Source of the DNA: Echinococcus granulosus | Lineage: Eukaryota > Platyhelminthes > Cestoda > Cyclophyllidea > Taeniidae | NCBI RefSeq assembly: GCF_000524195.1 | Contig: NW_020170387.1 | Coordinates: 1,400,021-1,464,020 of the forward strand | Reading direction: 5' to 3' | Length of the DNA: 64,000 nt | Part shown: positions 35,501-47,400 of the stretch, piece by piece | Layout of the letters: the number at the start of each line of letters is the position of its first letter | How positions within the stretch are numbered: position 1 is the first letter of the stretch | Notes under the pieces: generated by a model | What the model was told of the DNA's origin: nothing | Seen by the model: the letters and a program-made list of their open reading frames with translations, nothing else | The model's database searches: none | Position numbers and translations under genes: made by a program

Positions 35501-38500
35501 CAAAAGAAACCCATAACAGTCTTCTTTCTAGTCAATACGCAGTGATTGCATAAGACAATACCAGTGCGATGATAGCAAGAGATTGTGACAGAGAACTGCG
35601 CTCACGGGAGCTGGTCGAGAGGTCCGCACCGCTTCAGCCAATCGACAGTGACAAGAAGGACACGGGAGGCCATTTCATGGAGAGGGGGATTCTCCGTGGT
35701 CAGTAACTCCAACTGTGGCTGTGTGTTCGGTGCTGCGGCAGGCGCGGTGGTGGTAGTGTTGGTGCGCTTCCGACTGGAGGCTCCGCTCGTGCCGCTATTG
35801 ATGCGTCGCTTGCGCGAGCTCCGACTGGTAGGCCGAGAGGAAGTCGATGAGGCGTTGCTCGGACTCGGACTTGGGGTTGTCTGCGCAATCGTCTGACCCA
35901 CCAAAGGGTTGCCATTCTGGTTTACTGATGGGGACGGTACCACCGTCACCTCGACTTCGTGGATAGAGATAAAAAATGGAATATAGCTAGTTGGCTCGCT
36001 TTATCCGATAAATCGGCTTCTACTTTATGCGATCTATGATCCTTAGCCTACAAGTTAACGAATTTTGGACCAAGCACCGGTGTGCCAAAACCACTTTTTC
36101 TGGATTACACACTTGACTATAATTCAGAAAACAGCGAATAATGAGGAGTACAGCAATGACCATAAAAAGTGCTAGATTATTACCGTAATACCAAAAAATC
36201 TCTCTATCAGCACTCGAAATTAGAGTGGGTATAATGGGAAACTCTTAGGTGTTTGGAAAAAAAGAGGGTATGACAATACCAATGTTTAATTCCCAAAAGA
36301 TTATGCATTAAAAAGGCGATTTTCAGTCGCATGAACAAGACGTGATCATTCTGCCGTCCCTTGACCACGTCGATCTTCCACCCACACTACTAATTTCTGG
36401 GTCCTTCCGAACATCTACGGTAAACATACTTTCAGACTCAAACTGAAGATGCGTAACGCATAAATGAGTTGGTTGGCTAAAAGTTCTCGTGAAAATCGGC
36501 TTAAGTTTTGGAAACGGGAAGTGGATAAAATGAGGACGCCCTAACTACCTAGGAAAGCCGAAGACGTAGTAAAATTTTGCCCTAATTTGGACAAAATTTC
36601 ACTGCATCAAAATCATGTATATTTTAACTGCATACGCCTCTTCAATCTTCCGTGATTCTGCTTTTAAATATATATGACTACATTATCCACCCTACTAGAC
36701 TCTCGAATCTTCGTCTTATAGAAAATTGTTCTGTAGCCTTACCAGGAATAACACGAGGCTACAAAACAGTAACCTAGGCTAACAATAATGACCGATAATG
36801 GCATATTTTAAATGCCGTAGAGGAGCCGTAACGACTCTGCCAACTTACCGAAACCACTTGATGGCGTAGTATTCGCAGCTTTGCTCGTATTACTGCAAAC
36901 TCCGTTCTCCGTTATAGGATTAGTGGCAACAGCCGCAGCGGCAGTGAGGACAGCGTTTAGCGGCATCTCAGCCTGATCGTGATCCACCTTGGTACGCAAC
37001 AAGTTCAATAAGTTGGTGGATCTATTCACGGGTGGTGGGAGCGGCGGAGGTGGCGGTGGCGGTGGTATCTGGAGAGCCGATGGATGGTTGACAATCTGCG
37101 AATGCAAGCCGGTGATAGAGTTCGAGTTGACGTTGGCGTCGGAGAGGCGAGAGGCGAGCGACGTCACTGTGGAGGCGAGGATTGCGCTGTAGATGGAGGT
37201 AACGTTGTTTGGAGCTGCTGCAGCGTTTCGCGAGACTGAAATGGGCGCAACAGCCGCCGGCAAGACTTTCTGATGTGCCGCAAGTATCGCCGCTATCTCG
37301 TTCAAATTCACCTGCTGTTGTGATGGCTGCGTAGCAGCCAAAGTTACGTTCGGTGGCGGTGTTTCCACGTTAGATGTGGCCGGTTTGGGCAGCAAAGGAA
37401 TCTAAAGATCACACAGTTACTGACCAGGCGCAGGGGGAAGGGGAGGATGATATGCAACAAAACAATACATCTGGACAAGTAGACTCTTTCAAATCCCCGA
37501 TAGCATGGGATTTCGCTCATCCTGCTAGTTACATAACCCTCTAAAGTTGTAATAGAGCTGCACTCAATTTATATCCATTAGTCTCTAGGATCAACTGCAG
37601 GACTGGTCTTATACCCAAACAACACTCACTTGCGGAGGATTAGGTCTAACTTCACCGTCGGCAAGCGAAGTCTCGGGAGAAACCGAAGATGTGGGTGGGA
37701 GGGGAGAGGAGGAAGCGGAGGAGCAGTTATGGGTGGCCTTTTCTCCGCTGATACCGTGTAGGTTAACACCGCCACCACTGATACCACTATCATCATTGTG
37801 CGAGGCGATGAGCAGCGGGGGCTGGTCGGAGTCGAGACTGAGTCGTGGGAATTGGCCTGCGCCCATAGAGGGCGACGACGACGAGACGGTGGTGGTAGGA
37901 GCCATCGTGGTGCCCAGACGTCGCTCGTTTTGTACCGCCTCCGACCGCATGCCCACCAGCAGACACTTCTGCATACGACAGTACTGACACCGATTCCGGA
38001 AGGCCTTGTTGACTATGCAATGCTTGTTGCTCCGGCATACGTAGTTCACGTGGCCCCGGATGGAGCGCTTGAAGAAGCCCTTGCAGCCCTCGCACGAGAT
38101 GACACCGTAGTGACGACCTACACGGAGGTAGAGGGAGAGATAACGCTGGTTTTGTGGCGGCGCACACGTACACAAAGTATGAGGTTCACGTGGCGCGACA
38201 AACGTATGTCGTCACCTAGGTTACTGCATTTCGCAAGTGCGCAGTCGTAATCCTAATGTGAATATAGAAAAACAAAGACCTATCTGAGCAAGTACCCCTT
38301 TGAATGCGCTTCCGGGTTAGTCCGTCAGTGAAGTACCGTCAATTCCTGAGTAAAGGCACATTCACTACCACGTGATAGTACAATGTGAAATAAGGAATTT
38401 CGATGTTCACAAGAATGTAGTTTAGGCAGCTTTTATGCGCAAAGAAAACGTTAAAACATGGATAACTGAACCAAATCAAAGGCTATATGACCGGCACAAA

Positions 38501-41444
38501 GAATTTAGTAAGTCAGGATGAAATAATCTTGTAAAACCCTCCACGTTGCCTGGTTGCAGAGTGTCCTTCAGCTAGCATGGACAAAAAAGCAAACCAAGTT
38601 TTAGATTTGAAGAGATTTGACCATTCAATTAATACAAATTCACATATCTGTGATAGTTTTAAAAAAAATCTACCTGAGGCGACATCACCACAGACGAGAC
38701 AGGGTTCAACAGTGCCGTCACTATTTCTTGCTCCACGAATCGAGAAAGTTGTCGACGTTGCAATGGTAGAACTATTGACTGTAGAGGGCTGTGGCGGCAG
38801 CGGTCCGAGTACCGTCGCCTGTGCCAGAGTCGTCGAGGCCTTTGAGGCGGCAGCAGAACCCTCTTGCGACTCCTCGGAGCTTTTGGTTTCTTCCTGCTTC
38901 ACACTGTACAGCTGGTTCAGCAGCTCACTGGCATTAACAATGTTAGCGGGAGTGGTCGCTGTGGTTGTGGTGACGGTTACGGCGCTGTTCACGCAGCCGG
39001 GCGCAGGGGAGCTAATTGCACCACTGCTGCCGTCGCCGCCACCACCGCCAAGACCCAGAATACCCAGTGCGGCCATGAGGTGCTCAGCTGAGGGAGGATT
39101 GGGCGGGAGCGGCGGCGGAGCGGGGGACGAGGTGATGGTAACCATTGATGGTGCGGAGGGATTCGGCTCGAGGCTGAGGAGGGCTATGGGGGGAGCGCTC
39201 GACCCACCAGCAGAGGTGGCGGTAAGGGCAGCGATAGTCTGTTGGAGACGATTGGTCAACATCAGCGAATCGAGCGAGCCACCATCGCTACCGCCACCAC
39301 CACCGACCTCTCCCGTAGTGGAGACCGTCTGAGATGGGTGTGCTGCAGTGGGCAGTCCGTACACTCCGGTGGGGGGGAAGGCGGCTCCAACGTTGTGGGT
39401 GGCAGAGAAGCTTGCACCAGAAGTCTGTGGCTCTATCGCTCCTCCGAGGATTGCAGTCTGTTGTTGCTGCTGGGCAGAAAACATTTGGACATAACTTCCT
39501 ACACAATGGGTCTATACTCACGTATGCGAGATACCATTTCAACGCAGCGGATGGTGAGTCTAGTGCAGACATATTTTTGCGTATGATGAGTTGTCTGATC
39601 GTTTGATCTCAATGCTGGCGCAAAACGAACGGAACTCACGTGACTGACATTTGATCAGCAGGGGCTGCATTGTGCAGGATCAGTTCATGAGACCACCAAG
39701 TCCATTTAAAGTAAGTTAGTCTGGTTCTGAGGCATTTGTGGTAAAAATTACAAGAGTACAGTTTGAACTAATTAATAACAAATACAAGTTGCATTTCCCT
39801 ATTTAAACCTCGGTCTGTTTTGCAGATGCCATTATGTTGGACATTATCAATTAGTGCATCCCGATTGATCAGATGTTTAAATCCACCGTGCATACATACA
39901 CACAGTACCAGGTCACTGCAAATTCGATTGGAGGAGAAAAACAATGTGATAAACACCGAGGTCCCATTGGTCATGTCAAGGTCACGCATGCAAATCGAAA
40001 CAACAGGATCACAAGGCTGCGGTAGGGCGGAGGTCGTAATGTGGCGTCTACTAGACAAACATCATCAAGCACACGTAGTGCGCACGCAATGGTGCTTGAT
40101 TGAAGCCCTTTTTCAAAAGAATATTGCTATGAATTTCAGCTTTATGTGAACTGGATTGTGGCATTGACAGTATAACAGATGAAAGGATCCGCCTCACCTT
40201 ATGGTAGAGAAAAGTTGCTATTCCGCAGTAATCACGTTGACCCAATGAGATGATTATTAAAAGAATCTATACCACACAGGATCTTCCATATATTAGAGGT
40301 CTGAGTTGTGTGATAGGTGGTTGACCTGAACAAGTCGCGAGGCTAATTAGATTAACTAGGCTGCCATTGTCTTAAAACACCCGTCTTCAAAATTGTAAAG
40401 TTGAGCGATTGAAAACTCCACACCAAATCTTCTAACTACTTCGTGAGTAATTTGGGTGGGATTTTACGACTTAAAAATGGATGAACAGGTGTGGTTCGCA
40501 CTTGGAAGGAGTGAAAGCACACCTACACATTCCCCAGTTAATATGACGTATTATTCATAGCATTGTGTGTAGCAAGGACAAGTTGAGGCTATGGGGTTGA
40601 TGAATACAACAGCAACCACTGCCATGTGGCAGGTACTGCAAATCATAACTTCATAAGGTCACCAAAGGATCAATGCTAAATCAAGAGGCTACGCAAGATA
40701 CCCCATACAAGTACAGGTGAGAAGTAAACACACCATTTGACGAAGAATGGCCGATTGGAGGAGGAGATAGATGTCATTCTGAGGAATGGCTTGCGCAGCA
40801 GCGGCAATGGGGAGAGTAGGAGGTGAGAATGGGATGCTCAACAACTGACAGGCCCCGTTCACGGGGAGGGAGGAGTCTGTAGGCGTCGTCGCCAGCGAGG
40901 TACGCAGCAGCTGGAGCAACTGCCCGTTGCTCACACTAGGAGTGGACACCTCCGGTTTCACCACGGGCACACCAGCAGTTGTGGTGGTAGTGGTGGCTGT
41001 GGTGCCCCCGCTACTCCCCAACAGGGAACGCAAATGTACGTTCGCCGTGGCAACCGCGGGCATCGGGCCAGCAACTGCAAGGCTGCCCAGCAATTTGCAG
41101 AGATCCGCACTAGATATTTTCGTCTCCGGGCTCGCCGACCCACCATTGGGCATCTCTGCTGATTGGTTCAGCTTTGACGCGATCGCGGTGAAGCAGTCGT
41201 TGAGTGAGGTGGTTGCAGTATCGGTCACTGTCGTCGTCGCAATCCTTGCTCCAGCAGCCGCAGCAACAGCAGCTCCACTCTCCATTAGCTTCTCGGTCAG
41301 TGAGGCGAGGGTTTGTGAGGCGTTGGCGAGTTCCGCTGCTTGTGTCGGAGCAAGGTTTGTTTCTGCGGAGGGTGACTGTTGCACATCGATACTCATGCTC
41401 GGCCGTGGACTTTTGCTCTTTTTCGACCTTAGAGTGGTGGGCAT
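32579..41444 (-). CDS. Nuclear receptor of the NR2C type (TR2/TR4-like)
   Basis: A DNA-binding transcription factor acting in the nucleus. Coding exons (minus): 41488-40734 (start assumed at the ATG at 41444), 39469-38674, 38117-37630, 37401-36849, 35954-35606, 34008-33758, 33684-33451 and 32958-32579. All joins use GT/AG and keep frame, giving about 1253 residues; human TR4 is only about 600. The Ser/Thr/Ala/Gly-rich N-terminal half is followed by a two-finger DNA-binding domain (about 494-560), a long low-complexity hinge with a polyproline run, and a ligand-binding domain (about 945-1150). P-box CEGCKG, the RNRCQYC second finger and KRSIR fit NR2C best. The helix 3-5 signature is present ([13 protein letters not shown], then [12 protein letters not shown]). 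No clear AF-2 helix is seen; the tail is acidic. The acceptor for exon 2 could instead be a neighbouring AG, and further 5' exons may exist beyond 41488. Confidence 0.88.
34388..34407. repeat. CA microsatellite in a receptor intron
   Basis: About ten uninterrupted CA units in the intron between the hinge exon and the next ligand-binding-domain exon. Confidence 0.85.
34638..34903. promoter_or_regulatory. Cluster of nuclear-receptor half-sites inside a receptor intron
   Basis: Seven exact or near-exact AGGTCA half-sites in 266 bases of the intron 34009-35605: a direct repeat with 2-base spacing at 34638-34651 (AGGTCA-GG-AGGTGA), an everted pair with 3-base spacing at 34726-34740 (TGACCT-CGC-AGGTCA), the second half of which continues as a DR1-like AGGTCA-A-AGTGGA, and single sites at 34762-34767, 34789-34794 and 34898-34903. 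TR2/TR4 bind AGGTCA direct repeats (known). That this is an autoregulatory element is my inference. Confidence 0.35.
37630..38117 (-). other. Exon with the second part of the receptor DNA-binding domain
   Basis: This exon starts within the first zinc finger: [10 protein letters not shown] lies at the end of exon 39469-38674 and [13 protein letters not shown] opens this one. It holds the P-box, and the second finger with C-x5-C-x9-C-x2-C spacing. The first finger is C-x2-C-x13-C-x2-C across the splice. All eight zinc ligands are present. The intron position directly after the ...ASG of finger one splits a glycine codon (G/GT). Confidence 0.9.
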
Positions 41445-41488
41445 GCCCAAAGTAGTTCGCACTTTGCCCGAGGTGTACCGTTGGTCCC

Positions 41489-43694
41489 CTACACAACAGC
41501 AAATTTTTTACTTGTCCATCACAAAACACTCGAGATATTAATGACGTGGGGATAAAGATGGGTCCATGCTTTATCCACAGAAATAGATTTTTGAGTAAAA
41601 GCGTGAAGGTCCTAGTGCGCAGATAAATGTTTTCATGAGATCCAAGCCTAGAGAGGTTTTTATGGGGAAACAACCCAGGTAGTTGTAACGATTCTTAATA
41701 ATGGTATGACAAAAGTGGCACTTGTTCCGACGTTAACAATGACACATTCTCAGCGCAAAAAAAAAAAAAGTTGTTCATGTAATTTTTAGGCAAAAAAAGT
41801 GGACCATTCAAACAAATGGTTTAATAGTATCAAGAATTGTGCATTTGATTAATCAATTAAAGCAGGTTTGGAGTTGTTCTACAGGTTAGATCGATATGAC
41901 GCCAACGGTACTCTGAGGGTGGTTCTTCTTGGAAGCAGATGATGGCCTGAAAAGCCTTGAAAAAGGGGGAAACCTCAATGTGGATAAATAACGTTTAGAC
42001 CTCGATGAGACCACGTTCAGGTGAGAAAAAAAGTTGACTTGAGCAAGCGTTTCATTTTTCCCGGCGTGTAGATATGCAAGCCGAGCCTTCCCGCGCAATC
42101 GCTTTGTGAGGTTAAAGCCGGCAACTTTACCAACTACGGCATGGTCAAGAGGTGGCTAAGAGTCCCAGCGACGTGATAAAAATAAAGTGGAATGAACGCG
42201 AGTCCAAGTAGCCAATAGGGGTGGCGCAAAATCGAGTTGGATGCACTCACGCACACTCACGCTTGACCTATGTGAGCGCGCAACCGGTAGATCAATCGAT
42301 AGGTCCTGCTCTGCCATGGGCTCCTACTGCGTCTCCGCAATCCGTGGTTTCTGCCCCCATACTCACGCCTCTCCTCCAAAACAACTGTTTGGAGTCAACC
42401 TGACAACCCTTCGATTCAATATCAGTTGTGTGAACCCAAGTGGAGGGGGGAGGTTTCAATAGGGCATCGACTCTCCAAATTTTCGGAAGAACTGAGTTAC
42501 TTAGAGCAGGAGTCGAGAGGAGAGAAGGTGCTAATCGTAAAAAAGCGCTAGGCCGGATACCCTTCTTCTGTCCCATTGAGAGCAGACTTGAGGGTTTGGG
42601 ACATCCACCACGTAGCGAATGAGCGCGTACGCACGCTGGACTGATCGAAGCGGGATAATCGTGTTAACTTTGACTAAGCACGATCGATAAGCCTCAGCAC
42701 GACAGATACAGCAGAGCTGATTTCTCACAGACAGCCTGGCCAGAAAATGGGTCAAAATGCTCCACTGCGTCAGAAAAAAAAACAAGTCAGGGTTAGCGCG
42801 AGAGTGAGAGCGTCCGTGCAACCAATAGTGGCGGAATAGGCCACATTGTCATGCACATACACACATCCGCTGCACGTTTGACCCACAAGCCAACTTATAA
42901 ACTGCTGATAATGTTGGCGCACTGTGGAACCTAGTTCACTCGGACCCGCCTTACTCGTGAGTCACCGACTCGGGCCTGACAATTGGACAAGTACTGACCC
43001 CTTAACCCCATGAACCCCAACCTGTCGATCAGCCAATAATCGAAATATGGAATATTTCAGAATCGTCCATTTCATGATAGTGTGCCAGCACCAATGTCCT
43101 ATGACCCCGAGTAAAAGTAGCAGGCTATCCACATAACTATTCGATATAATAATATGGAAATGTACCCATATTCTACTTTTCTGGTTGGATTAATTTTATA
43201 TACATGCTGTTTTACTTAAGGATAGTGAATGAAGGGAAACAAAGTGTCCTGATCCCCTCACAAGAGCGTCAGAGCACATAGCTGTTAAGAATGGGTACAC
43301 TTCCACAGACAAAAGATACCAAGGTCGCTTTCCTATCTGAATAACAAATTACAATTGACAGATGAGTTTCCCACATTAGGGGAAAGCTGTTGTCATGGCA
43401 AAATCGCCCGCACAGCCGCACCTCAGTGGTGAGACATTAAAATTTTGAGGTGATTAAATGCGCACATGCTCTTAGAGTTGGTCCGCACTATAATGACATG
43501 CAATCATTGGTTCCGCTAGGTACCTTGTAAGGTTAATGTGTAAATGGTGAAAAGATTAGAGAAGGCGTCAAACAAGAACAAAAACCAAACCACAAACGCG
43601 CAAGTATCATCCCAATAATTGGAGGTGGGAATGACTGGGGGTAGTGTTATCACAATTTGGAGAGCAAGATGATTTTAAAGGGGATCATACTTAC
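41489..43694. other. Upstream region of the receptor gene
   Basis: Not coding in any way that I can support. It probably contains a 5' intron of the receptor. The 42200-42850 part is richer in GC and CACACGCACG-like words. A run of 12 A lies near 41758-41769. Confidence 0.4.
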
Positions 43695-43899
43695 CGCCCT
43701 GTTGGTCGTGGTTATCAGCGAATTGAAAAAAGATCCCCGTACGAGGCAGACAGGCAGACAAACGAACGTAAACCACGCCAGGAGGCAAATGCTACAGAGC
43801 GCGCACACAACGGAGAGCGAGAGGGCGTGCGTATGCGAGAGAGAGCAATAGCGAGATCGAGACAAAACAGGCTTGCCTGCGTGCGTACGTTACTGCGTG

Positions 43900-44180
43900 C
43901 GCACACGCTCTGACCTCGTCCTATACGCGCTTTGCTTTTTATGATTGTGTGCATAGCATGCATGCGCTTCACTGTGCTTGCACGTACGCACACGCACCGA
44001 CCTTTGACTTGTGCATGCAAGTGCGTGTGTATGTTTGGTATGTGCGCACGTATGCGTTCCTGACCCGCTCTCGTTGGTTAACCCGACCTTTGACTCATGT
44101 GGTTGTGTGCATGTACGTGCGTGCGTGTGCATCCCCGCGTACGTGCGTGTGCGCACCAGTTGCGACATGTCTGTACGTCT
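43900..44180. repeat. Alternating purine/pyrimidine tract (CA/TG/CG rich)
   Basis: A long stretch of GTGCGTGCG, CACGTACGCACACGC and similar words, alternating purine and pyrimidine. Such DNA tends to form left-handed Z-DNA under torsion (known for (CG)n and (CA)n). It gives long but meaningless open frames on both strands, which I left out. Confidence 0.6.
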
Positions 44181-44419
44181 CTTTTGCCTAACAGAGAGTG
44201 CGTGCTGCGAATTGGGCAAGTGGGCGCGCACAACGCACGTTTGCTGCTGTATTATGACCTTTGCGCTCACAACGCCCATCTGCTGGCCTCCCCCCTTCTC
44301 CTCACCCCCCCTCTTCTACCCACCCTGCCTGCCTGCCTGGTTGCCTCTTCGCCAATCGCCTCTCTCTGCCTCAACCTTGCTACGAGTTAGTCAGCGCCTC
44401 GGTCAATAGTTAACCGTGG

Positions 44420-47400
44420 CAGAGCGTAGGAAATTTACGAGACTTGCTGCTGCTATTGCTGTGAAAATAAAGTTGGAGCTTTCAATCAGAATTAGCCGTT
44501 GAGTTTGGCACGCCAATCCTAATCCCTAGGCCATTTCTGCCAAAGATATTGTCTATCATCTTGCTTTAATCACCTTGACACATCTGAATCACAAAGGCAA
44601 TAGTATTTGAACCCAATTTCGGTAATGTCCAGAACTGCACTTCGTGCCTTCAATCTAGCCTTCCTCTGAGGCCTAAAATTGCCGATATTTTTTCTATTCT
44701 CTTCTGGAGCAGTTGGGATTAGTAACTAGCTCTAAAAATAAGTTATTCCTTTTTCCACTGGAAAATATGGTAGGTGAATAAGTTAACTTCCGTGAGATTA
44801 GGAATTCCAGAGGTATGACGAGGAACACTTTAGTTCTATTTTTGCTAAATTTGAGAATGGCAGTCATTGGAGCTGCCCGGTGAAATTCGAGGCTCGGTAC
44901 AGGATAAAGTGTGGCTCTACCTGTGTCTGGCTGGCGTTATTTTCCAAGAAGCACCAATTTTTGAGGGAACTGCGATTTTAGCACCAAGCCTCTCTACTCT
45001 CATTAGTTGACTTAAAATAGACTTTATGTGATTCCACGCACGCAAAAGGGTCTTGTCGTGGGAGAAATTAATACACGCCTAACTTCAGGTAGTTTTTCTC
45101 GGCTGGGTAACCCCCGCTACTCCACATAGGCGCGTAACTCCACACATACGTGTGTGTGTGTGTGCTTGCATGTGTATCTGTGCCTGTGTATTGATAATCC
45201 AATAACTTTAAAGAAGCAGAGCTTTGCAAATGCATCGGTGTGTATGTGTGTGTGTATGTATGGAGGGGTAGGCGAGTTTATTAACATACCAATCATGGTG
45301 ACCTTTGCACACCAATCTTACTGAGTGGGTTCAGAAAAAGAATAAATCAAGTGGAGAGCGAGAATTACTATATGACAGCCCCACCAGTTACTGCTAGCTA
45401 AATCAATCATGATAACCAATTGAGGTGTGAACCAGCCATCAGAAATCCATGGGAGTTTGTTAGCTAGCAGGTTCAACAACCCATTACTGCGGAAATCTAG
45501 CTGTTCATTCTGTTAAAGTACCTCTTTAATAATATTTTAAACGCAACTTTTAGAAAAAAAAACACCCTATCTGATCACTGAGTTATCATTTTCAATCACT
45601 CTATTAAGCATTAATGCTATGGAACCGGATCTTAATTTAAACATTCTAGCTGTGCCGACGTATTTTTCCTACTGTCACATGTATTCAAAGAAGAATTCCA
45701 CCCCAGGAATTGACTAAGCCAGTAGTAAAAGAGCTTCACAAGGATGGAGAAAGTAGTAATATTTAGGCATCTACCGAAATGCAAAATTACCATTTTATAT
45801 GCTAGTGTTGTACACCAAAATTTTGCTAATTATATCAGAGGTTGACCTATTTGCATTTCTACCTTCATGAAAGTCAAGTCACTAACAATGAAGGAATGTG
45901 GGTGCACGTCCTTCGGGAAAAAAGATTGCTGAGTGGTGCTCACATGCCCCCTTGACCACCTTAAAATTTGTTACTCTCTTTCTTTAAGCTCCACGTGGGT
46001 GAACTTTCAACCCTGCTGATATTCACTAAGAAACAATTTAGCCAAGAGTTTAGGGGCAGGTGTGCATTTTTGCATCATGCTGAGAAACATTCTAATCCGA
46101 ATATAGAGGGTTCAATCATTTTTAAAGCAATAACACAATCGGATTTAAAATGACAGCCGCAATTATTCAGACCGCCTACAATCGCTGAAAGATCACTAGA
46201 GAACGGCTGAGATGGCTCGACAGGCGATAAAGTTATTTATGATTCTAAAACGAATTCACCTCTATAGTGTCGGTGTGTGTATGCATGTGAGAGAATTATT
46301 GAATCTTTTGGGCTTATTAATGGTGAGTGGACTACTTCTTTATTCTAAAATAGAAAGAAAAGATCAACAATCTTGCATACACGCCTCGTATTTCAAATAA
46401 CTATTCCCATAGATACAAAGTTGAGAAGGAATCAACCTTGTCAAACTATAAGGTTAGCTGTTTTTAAAACAAAAGTAAAAAAGGCAAAAGGAAATCAAGT
46501 AAGCCATAATCATCAAACCAAGAGGTTGAATTTATGTTTGTAATCATTGGCTAGATCACAGTAAATCATAGAATTGACTACTGAACCAGGAATTGCATGT
46601 ATCTTTGGAATGAGTGTCTCAAGGTCAGTGAATGAAGGGAGCTGTTTTCTAGTATATGTGAATGATCTATGTACCACGATAACAGCCTAAATACCGTTTC
46701 TTCTGCCGCAAAACTATGGCAAGTAAAGACTCGGTAATGGCAGGTGCGATGTCTGATGCTTGACACACGAGTGGCATCGAAGCGTGTGGGCCCTTTTGAA
46801 CTCCTATATGTCTGCATTTGAGGGTCGTGCCGATTAGTATGGATTTGTATACATATTTGGTTTTTTGAAATACCAATGAAGTCCTTTTAAAAAAACGTAA
46901 TTACATTATAGAAACAACTACTTCTACCCTGCCAATCCTCTTGATCATTTGACAAAACTATATCAGTTAGACAAAATCGATATTGTAAATTTAAAAAGCT
47001 TATTATAAACAGAACGTGAAATATTGAGAGTTCATGGTGAACGTACGTAGCTTAGTTGAAGAAGGATACATCAGAAGGTAGGGTGGCAAAATCGCCAGAG
47101 AGAGGTGAAGGGACGTTTCGGGCCGTACTCGCACAGCTTCTGCAGCCGTGGCTAACACACTGAATGAAGTAGTGCGACGACGGTCTTTTGAGTATACGAA
47201 AGGGCATCAAAAGTGCGATCACCTTCACAAGAAGTGCAACCTAGGTGACGTCCAGGGTCAGGTGAGCTTAGACAGCAGTCATTTGTGCGTGCACACCTGC
47301 GTGCACGCGAGGCTCCGGAGATAACTCATGACCTTGCCTGCACGTGTTCACGCCAAACAGACTGGCCTTAGGCGAATCTGTAGCCCTCTAGCATAAATTT

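Larger units (their letters stand above)
33451..35954 (-). other. Ligand-binding-domain exons of the NR2C-like receptor
   Basis: Three exons (35954-35606, 34008-33758, 33684-33451) carry most of the ligand-binding domain, and the last coding exon (32958-32579) adds its end. The first gives the hinge plus helix 3 ([17 protein letters not shown]). The second gives helices 4-7 including [12 protein letters not shown] and ends in [15 protein letters not shown]. The third gives the helix 9-10 region ([11 protein letters not shown], then [11 protein letters not shown]). The last exon opens with [15 protein letters not shown], the equivalent of the last helices of TR4. Helix 6-7 carries an insert relative to vertebrate TR4 as I know the family. 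Split-codon phases are 2, 1 and 1, all matched. Confidence 0.8.

Noticed and set aside
40927..41541. 204-codon plus-strand open frame, and similar long plus-strand frames at 38577-39332 and 37798-38250
   Set aside because: These are antisense shadows of the receptor exons, whose minus-strand frames carry the zinc fingers and join in phase.
43669..43851. Short plus-strand frame beginning with a signal-peptide-like hydrophobic run
   Set aside because: The tail after the hydrophobic part is low-complexity Arg/Glu/Thr translated from a simple-repeat region, and the DNA fits better as a minus-strand exon end with a GTAAGT donor.
43890..44409. Several 90-130-codon open frames on both strands
   Set aside because: All are Cys/His/Arg/Val-rich translations of the alternating CA/TG/CG tract, not proteins.
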